A stretch of DNA of 10,656 nt, taken from positions 1-10,656 of the forward strand of contig JADHLK010000041.1 in the NCBI GenBank assembly GCA_016780695.1. Direction: 5' to 3'. The stretch is from Alphaproteobacteria bacterium. GTDB taxonomy: Bacteria > Pseudomonadota > Alphaproteobacteria > Puniceispirillales > Puniceispirillaceae. The position numbers and the translations under genes are program-made. The notes under the pieces are model-generated. The model worked only from the letters and a program-made list of their open reading frames with translations. It did not search any database and was not told the origin of the DNA. This document shows, in pieces, positions 1-6,826 of the stretch; position 1 is the stretch's first letter; each line of letters opens with the position of its first letter.

Positions 1-807
1 TCTTTTCAGGATTGCACGCTGGAGCCGACAGACCATGCCCGCCATGCCTTGCGGCTCGGCTTTCGTCAAGTGAAGGGCCTGTCTGCCGGAGAGGCGGGCC
101 GCATCGCTGCCAGCCGTGGCACAGAGGGCTATGAGAGTCTGGCGGATATTGTGCGGCGGGCAGATATATCCATTGGCGCGCTGGAAGCGTTGGGGCGGGC
201 AGATGGGTTCACCTCGCTGGGGCTGGACAGGCGCACAGCCTTGTGGGAATTGCGCCGCCTGCGCCGTCAGAAAAGCCATGATTTACCACTTTTTGCCCAT
301 GCTGAACGCCGCCATGCCAGCCTTTATCCCCCGCAGGCAGAGGTCGGCCTGCCTGCCACCCAACCGGGCGAGGCGGTGATGCTGGATTATCAGGCGACCA
401 GCCTGTCCCTGAAAGCCCATCCGATGCGCCTGCTGGCCGAATTTGTTGAGGCCGACCGCTGGCAGCTTTGCTCAGCTGCCCAGCAAGTCCGGGATGGCCA
501 GCGGCTACGGCTGATCGGGTTGGTTGCGGGCCGCCAGCGCCCCGGCACGGCCAAGGGCACGGTCTTTGTCACGCTTGAGGATGATGCGGGTTCCTTGAAT
601 GTCATTGTCTGGCCAAAGCTGGTTGCGCGCGACCGCCGCGCCTTGCTGGGCGCGCATATTATGGGGGTTGTCGGCCGGGTGCAGAAACAGGACGGGGTGC
701 TGCATCTGATTGCTGAGAGCCTGTATAATGGTGATCATTATCTGGGGCGGCTGCAACCGGCTGATGGCGTGGCCCGCCCGCCTCTCAAAAGCCGTGATTT
801 TCACTAA
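1..807 (+). CDS. dnaE2: Error-prone DNA polymerase DnaE2 (ImuC), C-terminal part, 5' end outside window
   Basis: The reading frame is open from base 1, so this is the last 268 codons of a longer gene; family members are about 1,050-1,150 residues. DnaE2/ImuC is the C-family polymerase of the SOS-induced ImuA-ImuB-DnaE2 mutasome, which copies past damaged bases. In the visible part, residues about 17-90 carry the helix-hairpin-helix region (LRLGFRQVKGLS, then a DIVRRADI...LEALGRADGF segment) typical of DnaE-type enzymes. Residues about 165-240 form the OB-fold (RLRLIGLVAGRQRP, FVTLEDDAGSLNVIVWP, VVGRVQKQDGVLHLIAE). The protein ends in KSRDFH, the characteristic DnaE2 tail, which argues against replicative DnaE1. 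The polymerase and PHP domains lie upstream and cannot be checked. imuA and imuB would be expected just upstream, but this is inference. The next gene converges on it. Confidence 0.93.
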   Translation, partial: SFQDCTLEPTDHARHALRLGFRQVKGLSAGEAGRIAASRGTEGYESLADIVRRADISIGALEALGRADGFTSLGLDRRTALWELRRLRRQKSHDLPLFAHAERRHASLYPPQAEVGLPATQPGEAVMLDYQATSLSLKAHPMRLLAEFVEADRWQLCSAAQQVRDGQRLRLIGLVAGRQRPGTAKGTVFVTLEDDAGSLNVIVWPKLVARDRRALLGAHIMGVVGRVQKQDGVLHLIAESLYNGDHYLGRLQPADGVARPPLKSRDFH

Positions 808-835
808 AAAAACCTGCCCCTTGACCGGTGGCAGG
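806..835 (-). terminator. Intrinsic terminator of the D,D-carboxypeptidase gene
   Basis: Read on the minus strand, the 6-bp stem CCTGCC/GGCAGG (830-835 with 813-818, 11-nt loop) is followed directly by seven T (812-806). The stem begins right after the carboxypeptidase stop codon (836-838), and the T tract overlaps the dnaE2 TAA (805-807). On the plus strand there is no T run after the hairpin, so dnaE2 itself has no visible factor-independent terminator here. Confidence 0.75.
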
Positions 836-2098
836 CTAACCTGTCTTGCTGGTTGTTTCAGGCAGGGCAAAACAGGCATTACCCATCCGGTAAAGCCGGG
901 CACAGACAGCGCGGGCCTGATCTTCTTCCAGCCCGGCAAAGCGCACCCGCCAGAGCGGCAAGGCCCCGCGGGTAACCAGCCGCACATCAGCAGGCACCAT
1001 CTCCAGCATGGTTGGAACCGCCCGCCTGGCAGCCACCGCCGCTTTATGGGCATTGATGCGGCGGGCATAGCTGCCGACCTGAATAACCCAGCTGGCCGGG
1101 GTATCTGCTGTGCCGGGGCTGGCTAACGCTGCTGCTGGCTGCTGGGCTGGCAGGCGGGTGCTGGTCCGGCCGGCCGCGGCCAGCTCTACCGGCAGTGGTG
1201 GGCGCGGGGTCGGCCCGGCCGCAGGCAGGCTGGCAATTTGCACCGGCTGGGCGCGTTTGAACTGGCGGGTGAGCAAGGAGATCATATGCTGGTCTCTGCT
1301 GCTGCTTTTGCGCCCGCCAAAAACCACCCCGATCAGGCGCACGCCATTTTGCTCAGCTGTGGCAACCAGATTAAAGCCGGATGCCCCGGTATAGCCTGTC
1401 TTGATGCCGTCAGTACCGGAAAACCGGCTCAGCAGCTTATTGTGATTGCTATAGACGCGCCCGCGAAAGCGCCAGCTCCGGCGCTTGAAATAATCAAAAT
1501 ATTGGGGAAAGTCGCGCCGGATAGCGATACCCAGCCGGGCCATGTCACGGGCGGTGCTTTTTTGTGCCCGGTTGGGCAAGCCGGACGCATTTTTGAAGAT
1601 TGTCCGGCGCATCCCCAGCATTTTTGCTTTTTTGGTCATTTGTATGGCAAAGCTGGCCTCATCGCCGGCAAGATGCTCAGCCACCACGGTTGCGACATCA
1701 TTGGCTGATTTGGTAACCAGCGCCAAAATAGCCTCTTCGACCTGAATTGTCTCGCCCGGCTTCAGATAGAGCTTGGAGGGCGAACGCGACGCCGCCACCC
1801 GTGAGGTTTTCATGCGTGTCGTTTTGGTCAGCTGGCCCTTTTCCAGCGCTTCAAACATCATGTAGAGCGTCATGATTTTGGTCAGCGAGGCGGGATAAAG
1901 CTGTTTGTCAGCACTGCGGGAAAACAGCACCCGGCCGCTCTCTTCTTCCATGACGATTGAGGCGTAGCGGGGATTGGCGGCGGCTGGTGGGCTGGCCAGA
2001 AGCAGGAAAAACCCGGCCAGCAGAAGCAGAAAAAGGGCGAGCAGCTGAAATGATTTCCTGGCAGGTAAAAAGGGCACGATAGCTTTTGTCCACTCCAT
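836..2098 (-). CDS. dacA: Secreted D-alanyl-D-alanine carboxypeptidase (PBP5/6 family, peptidase S11) with C-terminal SPOR domain
   Basis: This enzyme removes the terminal D-Ala from peptidoglycan pentapeptides in the periplasm, limiting cross-linking. Residues 1-41 are a signal peptide: a basic start, a very leucine-rich core at about 18-35, and likely cleavage after the AAA at 39-41. All three penicillin-binding motifs are present: SLTK at 71-74 (nucleophile Ser71, Lys74), SAN at 131-133 and KTG at 233-235. The catalytic domain ends near residue 280. A Pro/Ala-rich linker (about 285-335) leads to a SPOR domain (about 336-413, starting WVIQVGSYARR), which in other proteins binds denuded glycan strands at the division site. 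The PBP5 C-terminal domain and membrane-anchor helix of the E. coli enzyme are not recognisable. This architecture is familiar in alphaproteobacteria. The start is the only ATG after an in-frame stop at 2126-2128, but it has no good Shine-Dalgarno; GTG codon 8 is an alternative. The gene symbol is by family, not orthology. Confidence 0.95.
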   Translation of the reverse strand: MEWTKAIVPFLPARKSFQLLALFLLLLAGFFLLLASPPAAANPRYASIVMEEESGRVLFSRSADKQLYPASLTKIMTLYMMFEALEKGQLTKTTRMKTSRVAASRSPSKLYLKPGETIQVEEAILALVTKSANDVATVVAEHLAGDEASFAIQMTKKAKMLGMRRTIFKNASGLPNRAQKSTARDMARLGIAIRRDFPQYFDYFKRRSWRFRGRVYSNHNKLLSRFSGTDGIKTGYTGASGFNLVATAEQNGVRLIGVVFGGRKSSSRDQHMISLLTRQFKRAQPVQIASLPAAGPTPRPPLPVELAAAGRTSTRLPAQQPAAALASPGTADTPASWVIQVGSYARRINAHKAAVAARRAVPTMLEMVPADVRLVTRGALPLWRVRFAGLEEDQARAVCARLYRMGNACFALPETTSKTG

Positions 2099-2104
2099 CC
2101 GGGC

Positions 2105-2123
2105 ACCCGGGCAAAGGCCGGGT
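2105..2123 (-). other. Hairpin abutting the carboxypeptidase start codon
   Basis: ACCCGG (2105-2110) and CCGGGT (2118-2123) form a perfect 6-bp, nearly all-GC stem with a 7-nt loop. In the minus-strand transcript the stem ends six nucleotides before the ATG at 2098, over the place where a ribosome binding site would sit. No purine-rich Shine-Dalgarno is visible there. Whether it tunes translation is inference. Confidence 0.4.
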
Positions 2124-2139
2124 TTCTAGCCTTGAGCGA

Positions 2140-2168
2140 ATTGAATCACAGCCCCTTGATGAGGTCAA
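2140..2168 (-). promoter_or_regulatory. Candidate sigma-70 promoter for the D,D-carboxypeptidase gene
   Basis: On the minus strand, TTGACC (2168-2163) is followed after exactly 17 nt by TTCAAT (2145-2140). The -35 matches the consensus at 5 of 6 positions and the -10 at 4 of 6. It would give a leader of roughly 35 nt before the ATG at 2098. This is by eye only; the -10 is weak. Confidence 0.4.
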
Positions 2169-2229
2169 GCTGGCTTGAAGGGCTGAAATTGGGTAATATC
2201 ATTTTTGTGAAAAACATACCGCCTTTCCC

Positions 2230-2259
2230 TTGAGGCCGCGCCCTGTAATATTATATTAT
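2230..2259 (+). promoter_or_regulatory. Candidate promoter of the clpS-clpA operon
   Basis: TTGAGG (2230-2235) lies upstream of a very AT-rich run (2246-2259) offering TATATT at 2252-2257 (16-nt spacer) or TATTAT at 2254-2259 (18-nt spacer). The leader would be about 45-50 nt. The -35 is embedded in CCCTTGA, which resembles the -35 of heat-shock sigma-32 promoters, but no matching sigma-32 -10 is seen at the right distance. The rest of the 215-bp divergent region (2099-2313) holds no gene that I can support. Confidence 0.45.
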
Positions 2260-2313
2260 CATTATGTAATCCGGGGCAGGGTCAAGAGCAGGTCAGACAA
2301 ATAGGATGCGTGC

Positions 2314-2637
2314 ATGAGCAGCAAGCAGAACCAGACAGGTAGCCCGGATGGCGGGTTGGTTCTGGAAAAGGAACCGAAGACCAAAAAACCAACCCTTTAC
2401 CGGGTGTTGATGCTAAATGATGACTATACACCGATGGAATTTGTGGTGATGGTTCTGCAGCGGTTTTTCGGCCATGATCTGGAATCGGCCCAGAAAATCA
2501 TGCTGCATGTGCATCAGCGCGGTATCGGGGTTTGCGGCATCTATGCTTATGAGATTGCCGAGGCAAAGGTCAATCAGGTGACCCAGTTTGCCCGCCAGAA
2601 TGAACATCCGCTGCAGCTGCAGCTGGAACAGGAATAA
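2314..2637 (+). CDS. clpS: ATP-dependent Clp protease adaptor protein ClpS
   Basis: ClpS recognises proteins with destabilising N-terminal residues (N-degrons) and hands them to the ClpA N-domain for degradation by ClpAP in the cytoplasm. The 107-residue length is normal. A flexible N-terminal tail (1-27), needed in the family for engagement with ClpA, precedes the folded core. The substrate-pocket residues match the E. coli protein with a one-residue offset: Asn35, Asp36 and Asp37 in LNDDYTPMEF, Met41 (gatekeeper) and His67 in HVHQRG. The conserved C-terminal part (GIYAYEIAEAKV, ARQNEHPL) is also present. The ATG at 2314 is supported by AGGA at 2303-2306, seven bases upstream. It is first in an operon with clpA, 18 bp downstream, which fits the adaptor-unfoldase partnership. 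No anomalies were seen. Confidence 0.98.
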   Translation: MSSKQNQTGSPDGGLVLEKEPKTKKPTLYRVLMLNDDYTPMEFVVMVLQRFFGHDLESAQKIMLHVHQRGIGVCGIYAYEIAEAKVNQVTQFARQNEHPLQLQLEQE

Positions 2638-2655
2638 AGAACAGGAAGCGAATTT

Positions 2656-4929
2656 ATGTTGTCACGCGATCTCGAAGAAACATTGCGCCGCGCGCTGTCA
2701 CTGGCTGGGGAACACGCCCATGAATTCGCCACGCTGGAACATTTGCTGCTGGCGATGCTGGAAGACCCGGACGCGCTGGCGGTGATGAAAGGCTGCCAGC
2801 TCGATACCAGCCGCCTGCGCAAGATGTTGGAAGAACATATTGATGAGGAGATGACAGCTATTATTTCCTCAGCTGAGGAGCTGGAGGTGCAGCCAACTGC
2901 TGCCTTTTCGCGTGTGGTGCAGCGCGCTATCATCCATACCCAGCAATCCGGCCGCGGCGTGGCAACCGGGGCGAATGTGCTGGTGGCCCTGTATTCTGAG
3001 CGGGATTCGCACGCTGTCTGGTTTCTCAATTCGCTGGAGATGTCGCGCCTTGATGCGGTGTCTTTCCTCAGCCATGGCAGCGGCGAGGGGCCAACCCCTG
3101 CAGAAGATATGGCAGCTGAGAAGGAGGCAGAGTCCCAGGAAGGTTCTGATCCGCTCAGCCAATATGCCACCGACCTGATCGCCAAGGCCGCTGATGGCCG
3201 CATTGATCCGCTGATAGGCCGTCAGGCAGAGGTGGACAGAACCATTCAGATTCTGTGCAGGCGCACCAAGAACAACCCGCTCTATGTCGGTGATCCGGGG
3301 GTCGGCAAGACGGCGATTGCCGAAGGGCTGGCCTTGCGGATTGTCGAAGGCTCTGTGCCGGATATTTTGAAGACAGCGGTTATCTATGCGCTGGATATGG
3401 GCGCGCTGCTGGCTGGCACCCGCTATCGGGGCGATTTTGAGGAGCGGCTGAAAGCGGTGATGAAACAGGTCGCCGGCGATGAGCAGGCGATTTTGTTCAT
3501 TGATGAGATACATACCATTATCGGGGCCGGGGCCACTTCTGGCGGGGCAATGGATGCTTCCAACCTGCTGAAACCCGCCTTGCAGGATGGCCAGCTGCGC
3601 TGTATCGGTTCAACCACCTATAAGGAATATCGCGGCTATTTTGAAAAGGATCGCGCCCTGTCACGCCGCTTTCAGAAGATTGATGTGGCTGAGCCGTCAG
3701 TTGCCGATACGATCAAGATTCTGGCCGGGCTGAAGCCGCGCTATGAACAGCATCACGGGGTCAAATTCACCCAAGCAGCCCTGCGCACGGCGGTGGAAAT
3801 GTCGGCCCGCTATATCAATGATCGCAAATTGCCAGACAAGGCGATTGATGTGATTGACGAGGCGGCGGCCGCGCAGAATTTGCTGCCTCCCTCGCGCCGC
3901 AAATCACAGATCGGCCAGAAAGAGGTTGAGGCGACCATCGCCACCATGGCCCGCATTCCGGCCAAGCATGTGAACCGGGATGACCGGGCAGTGCTGGCCG
4001 CGCTGGATACGGATCTGAAGCGGATGGTCTTTGGTCAGGATACGGCGATTAACGCGCTGGCGGCGGCGATTAAACTGTCGCGGGCCGGGCTGCGGGAGCC
4101 GGAAAAGCCGGTTGGTAATTATCTGTTTTCTGGCCCCACCGGGGTTGGCAAGACAGAGGTCGCCCGCCAGCTGGCTGAGGTGATGGGGATCAAGCTGATC
4201 CGCTTTGATATGTCCGAATATATGGAGCGTCATACGGTCTCGCGCCTGATCGGGGCCCCGCCGGGCTATGTTGGTTTTGATCAGGGCGGGCTGTTGACAG
4301 ATGCGATTGACCAGACCCCGCACGCGGTGCTGCTGCTGGATGAGATTGAAAAGGCACATCCAGATTTATTCAATCTGTTGCTGCAGGTGATGGATCATGG
4401 GCGGCTGACCGATTCAAACGGCAAGTCGGTTGATTTCCGCAATGTGATCCTGATCATGACGACCAATGCCGGGGCGTCTGAGATGTCGCGTCAGGCGATT
4501 GGCTTTGGCCGCGGCAACAAGACAGATGCGGATTCAGAAGCGATTGAAAAGGCCTTCACCCCGGAATTCCGCAACCGGCTGGATGCGATTGTGCCCTTTG
4601 CGCCGCTGCAGCCGGAAATTGTGCGCAAGGTGGTGGATAAATTCATTATGCAGCTGGAAATGCAGCTGGCGGATCGGCAGGTTGAGATTCTGCTGGATGA
4701 GGCGGCGTGTGACTGGCTGGCGGCGCGCGGCTATGATGCAGCCTATGGGGCGCGCCCGCTGGCACGGCTTATTCAGGAACATGTTAAAAAGCCGCTGGCT
4801 GATGAATTGCTGTTTGGCAAGCTGGTCGCAGGCGGGCAGGTCAAAATCTCAGTCAAGGATGACCAGCTGCTGCTGGATTGCCAGCCGCCAAAACCGGCCA
4901 GCCGTCCAAAAAAGACTGAAAAAGTCTAG
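2656..4929 (+). CDS. clpA: ATP-dependent Clp protease ATP-binding subunit ClpA
   Basis: ClpA is the hexameric AAA+ unfoldase that threads substrates, including those delivered by ClpS, into the ClpP peptidase (not encoded here). The 757-residue length is typical. The N-terminal Clp_N repeats (about 1-145) are followed by an acidic linker (about 146-165). The first AAA+ module has Walker A GDPGVGKT at 212-219, Walker B ILFIDE at 279-284 and pore loop GTRYRGD from 254. The second has Walker A GPTGVGKT at 493-500, Walker B VLLLDE at 558-563, pore-loop GYVG at 537-540 and the sensor/arginine region EFRNRLD near 637-643. The absence of a ClpB middle coiled coil separates it from ClpB. The ClpP-docking tripeptide is IGF (615-617) where E. 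coli ClpA has IGL. An AGGAAG at 2643-2648 supports the ATG. No plus-strand terminator is visible; the next gene converges 12 bp after the stop. Confidence 0.99.
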   Translation: MLSRDLEETLRRALSLAGEHAHEFATLEHLLLAMLEDPDALAVMKGCQLDTSRLRKMLEEHIDEEMTAIISSAEELEVQPTAAFSRVVQRAIIHTQQSGRGVATGANVLVALYSERDSHAVWFLNSLEMSRLDAVSFLSHGSGEGPTPAEDMAAEKEAESQEGSDPLSQYATDLIAKAADGRIDPLIGRQAEVDRTIQILCRRTKNNPLYVGDPGVGKTAIAEGLALRIVEGSVPDILKTAVIYALDMGALLAGTRYRGDFEERLKAVMKQVAGDEQAILFIDEIHTIIGAGATSGGAMDASNLLKPALQDGQLRCIGSTTYKEYRGYFEKDRALSRRFQKIDVAEPSVADTIKILAGLKPRYEQHHGVKFTQAALRTAVEMSARYINDRKLPDKAIDVIDEAAAAQNLLPPSRRKSQIGQKEVEATIATMARIPAKHVNRDDRAVLAALDTDLKRMVFGQDTAINALAAAIKLSRAGLREPEKPVGNYLFSGPTGVGKTEVARQLAEVMGIKLIRFDMSEYMERHTVSRLIGAPPGYVGFDQGGLLTDAIDQTPHAVLLLDEIEKAHPDLFNLLLQVMDHGRLTDSNGKSVDFRNVILIMTTNAGASEMSRQAIGFGRGNKTDADSEAIEKAFTPEFRNRLDAIVPFAPLQPEIVRKVVDKFIMQLEMQLADRQVEILLDEAACDWLAARGYDAAYGARPLARLIQEHVKKPLADELLFGKLVAGGQVKISVKDDQLLLDCQPPKPASRPKKTEKV
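4908..4927 (-). terminator. Possible weak terminator for the ridA-DUF482 transcript, inside the clpA 3' end
   Basis: On the minus strand AGACT (4927-4923), a 5-nt loop and AGTCT (4917-4913) form a short hairpin followed by a T run (4913-4908, sharing its first base with the stem). It lies 15 bp past the stop of the DUF482 gene, within the last codons of clpA. The stem is only five base pairs with two G-C pairs, so efficiency is doubtful. Confidence 0.35.
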
Positions 4930-4941
4930 GCGTAACGGGTT

Positions 4942-6102
4942 TCAGGCAGTTTTGCGATAGGGGCTGCTGGTCTCTATCATGCGGGCCTCGGCGGTGATCC
5001 CGCCTGCTTCCTGGCGGCAGAATCGGCTCACCGCGGCGGCCAGCCCGGGATGGCTGATATAATGGGCTGAGGCTGTCTTGACCGGCATATAGCCGCGCTG
5101 GACCTTGTGCAGGCCCTGGGCCCCAGCCTCCACCCGTGCCAGCCCGGCCTCTATGGCAAAATCAATCGCCTGATAATAGCATGTTTCAAAATGCAGGTTC
5201 GGCACATCGGCCAGCGTTCCCCAATTCCGGCCATATAGGCAATCCGGCCCGATAAAATTCAGCGCGGCGGCGACAGGCTGGCCGTCCTTTTCTGCCAGCA
5301 CCAACAGGCAGCGATCCCGCATTAGCACATCCAGCCGGTCAAAAAAGTCCCGCGTCAAATAGGCCCCGCCCCATTTGCGGTCAATCGTCGCCAGATAGCA
5401 TTGATAGAAGAAATCCCAATGTTCGGGCTTTATCTCCTCCCCGCTGAGGCGGCGCATCTGCAGGCCAGCTGCGGCGATGCTGGCGCGCTCCTTTTTCACA
5501 TTTTTGCGCTTGCGTGAGGCAAAGCTGGCCAGAAAATCATCAAAATCCCGGTAGCCCTGATTGTGCCAGTGAAATTGCAAGCCGCTGCGCAACTGCCAAC
5601 CTGCCTCCTCAAAAGCCTGTCTGTCTGCCTCTTCAATGAAGGTCACATGGGCTGAGGAAAGCTCGTTGCTGGCAACCAGCTGCTGCATGGCTGCTATCAG
5701 CTGGCCGCGCAATTCCGGCCGGTCCGGGCGGGTCAGCAGGCGCGGACCCGGCACCGGGGTAAAAGGAATGGCAGATAGAAATTTTGGATAATAATCGCCG
5801 CCCGCCTGTTCCAGTGCCTGTGCCCAGCCATGGTCAAAAACATATTCGCCGTAAGAATGGCTTTTCAGCCAGCCGGGCAGGGCCGCCTGCAATCTGCCTG
5901 TCGCATCGGTCAGCCCAACATGCAGAGGCTGCCAGCCAGACTGCCCGCCGACTGAGCCGCTTTGCTCAAGGGCGAGCAGGAAATCATAGCTGACCAGCGG
6001 GTGCGGACTGGCTAGCAGGGCCTGCCATTCTGCCCGGTCAATCTCCTGCAGGCCAGAAAAGATTTTGGCGGAAATCCGGTCATTTTGGCTAGGCTTTGTC
6101 AT
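4942..6102 (-). CDS. FemAB-like / GNAT-fold acyltransferase of the DUF482 family (PF04339)
   Basis: Members of this family are annotated as peptidoglycan biosynthesis/recognition FemAB-like proteins or N-acetyltransferases, but to my knowledge the substrate is not established; a soluble cytoplasmic enzyme using an acyl or aminoacyl donor is inferred from the fold. No signal peptide or membrane segment is seen. Numbered from the upstream TTG at 6111, family signatures are SYGEYVFD (86-93), a basic RKRKNVKKER patch (200-209), LYGRNWG (292-298), LHFETCYYQ (306-314) and the hallmark GAQGLHKVQRGY (330-341) followed by SAHYISHPGL. The open frame extends to that TTG, but the ATG at 6102 is preferred (386 residues): GGAG at 6106-6109 precedes it, though only 3 nt away, and the TTG has no ribosome binding site. 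It lies 43 bp downstream of the RidA gene on the same strand, so an operon is likely. Confidence 0.9.
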   Translation of the reverse strand: MTKPSQNDRISAKIFSGLQEIDRAEWQALLASPHPLVSYDFLLALEQSGSVGGQSGWQPLHVGLTDATGRLQAALPGWLKSHSYGEYVFDHGWAQALEQAGGDYYPKFLSAIPFTPVPGPRLLTRPDRPELRGQLIAAMQQLVASNELSSAHVTFIEEADRQAFEEAGWQLRSGLQFHWHNQGYRDFDDFLASFASRKRKNVKKERASIAAAGLQMRRLSGEEIKPEHWDFFYQCYLATIDRKWGGAYLTRDFFDRLDVLMRDRCLLVLAEKDGQPVAAALNFIGPDCLYGRNWGTLADVPNLHFETCYYQAIDFAIEAGLARVEAGAQGLHKVQRGYMPVKTASAHYISHPGLAAAVSRFCRQEAGGITAEARMIETSSPYRKTA

Positions 6103-6145
6103 ACTCTCCAATATGGCATGACCAGCCGATGAGGCAAGCCTGCGA

Positions 6146-6616
6146 TCAGTCTTTCAGCTCAAAAATAGCGTCAATTTCAACCGGCACATTGCGCGGCAGA
6201 ACATTGGTGCCAACCGCAAAGCGAGCGTGCTGGCCGGCCTCGCCGAAAACCTCCACCATCAGATCAGAGGCGCCATTGATGACTTCCGGCTGCTCAGTGA
6301 AGCTGTCGGTGCAGGCCACAAAACCACCCAGCTTGACAACTCGGCTCACCCGGCTGAGATCGCCGCCTGCTGCGGCTTTTGCCTGGGCCAACAGGTTAAT
6401 CGCACAGATGCGCGCAAGCCCGGCGGCTTCTTGGGTTGTTATATCGCTGCCGACCTTGCCAGTTGCTGCCAGCTTGCCATCCAGCATAGGCAGCTGGCCA
6501 GCCACAAAAACCAGATTGCCGCTGATAATATAGGGAAGGTAATTGGCGGCCGGGGGCGGGGCTTCTGGCAGGGTGATGCCCAGCCGGGCAAGATTTTCTT
6601 CTATCATTTGTGCCAT
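6146..6616 (-). CDS. RidA/YjgF/UK114-family protein (YjgF endoribonuclease-like subgroup, PF14588)
   Basis: RidA-type proteins form cytoplasmic trimers; the founding member hydrolyses reactive enamine/imine intermediates from PLP enzymes, protecting the cell from 2-aminoacrylate. The chain opens with the subgroup pattern IEENLARLGITLPEAPPPAANYLPY, has the conserved VFVAGQLP strand, and closes with HARFAVGTNVLP and VEIDAIFEL. Numbered from the ATG at 6634, Arg138 and Glu153 align with E. coli RidA Arg105 and Glu120, the catalytic-site pair, so deaminase activity is possible; the PF14588 subgroup is poorly characterised. The ATG at 6616 is chosen (156 residues) because AAGGA at 6624-6628 sits seven bases upstream and the protein then begins as the family does. 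The longer ATG at 6634 (162 residues) has no well-placed site. Probably the first gene of an operon with the downstream DUF482 gene. Confidence 0.91.
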   Translation of the reverse strand: MAQMIEENLARLGITLPEAPPPAANYLPYIISGNLVFVAGQLPMLDGKLAATGKVGSDITTQEAAGLARICAINLLAQAKAAAGGDLSRVSRVVKLGGFVACTDSFTEQPEVINGASDLMVEVFGEAGQHARFAVGTNVLPRNVPVEIDAIFELKD

Positions 6617-6623
6617 GATCGGA

Positions 6624-6628
6624 TCCTT
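6624..6628 (-). promoter_or_regulatory. Shine-Dalgarno deciding the RidA-family start
   Basis: AAGGA on the minus strand lies seven bases before the ATG at 6616 and inside the coding sequence of the six-residue-longer model starting at 6634. This favours the downstream start. Confidence 0.65.
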
Positions 6629-6763
6629 CTTCATGGTTGGTTCAGCGCTCCCCTGACTATTTTTAGCACGGGACCAGCCTCCTCAGCAAAATGCCGCAAG
6701 CAGCACAGCCAGAATAGCAGCCAGCCGCCGCTTTCTGCCCCGAAAACCCGCTGGCAGGGGGGC

Positions 6764-6792
6764 AAAAAAAATCCGCCAGCAAGGCTGGCGGA
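6764..6792 (-). terminator. Strong intrinsic terminator of nrdJ
   Basis: A perfect 9-bp, mostly GC stem, TCCGCCAGC (6772-6780) with GCTGGCGGA (6784-6792) and a 3-nt loop, is followed on the minus strand by eight T (6771-6764). It lies 34 bp past the nrdJ stop, so it should end nrdJ transcription before the RidA gene. On the plus strand the hairpin is followed by GAG and five T, so it could work both ways, but no plus-strand gene enters it. The rest of the gap (6635-6763) shows no gene. Confidence 0.9.
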
Positions 6793-6826
6793 GAGTTTTT
6801 GGGAGGATGAAATGATTGGCTGGTTA

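Noticed and set aside
615..617. ClpA residues 615-617 (protein numbering) read IGF instead of the E. coli IGL ClpP-docking loop
   Set aside because: IGF is the form used by ClpX and, as I recall, is common in alphaproteobacterial ClpA; a normal variant, not a novelty.
505..1068. Minus-strand open frame of 187 codons across the dnaE2 end and carboxypeptidase end
   Set aside because: It overlaps two well-supported genes and has no family resemblance; it is a frame shadow.
836..1100. SPOR domain fused to a D,D-carboxypeptidase as a possible novel fusion
   Set aside because: This domain combination is already familiar in alphaproteobacteria, so it is described in the gene entry rather than claimed as new.
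2099..2313. CIRCE element (HrcA operator) or CtrA site (TTAA-N7-TTAA) in the divergent clpS/carboxypeptidase region
   Set aside because: No TTAGCACTC-N9-GAGTGCTAA-like inverted repeat and no TTAA-N7-TTAA spacing was found.
6660..6689. Possible promoter of the RidA-DUF482 operon: TTGCTG, 18 nt, TAAAAA on the minus strand
   Set aside because: The -35 matches only 3 of 6 and the -10 only 4 of 6 consensus positions; too weak to annotate, although a promoter is expected between the nrdJ terminator and the RidA gene.
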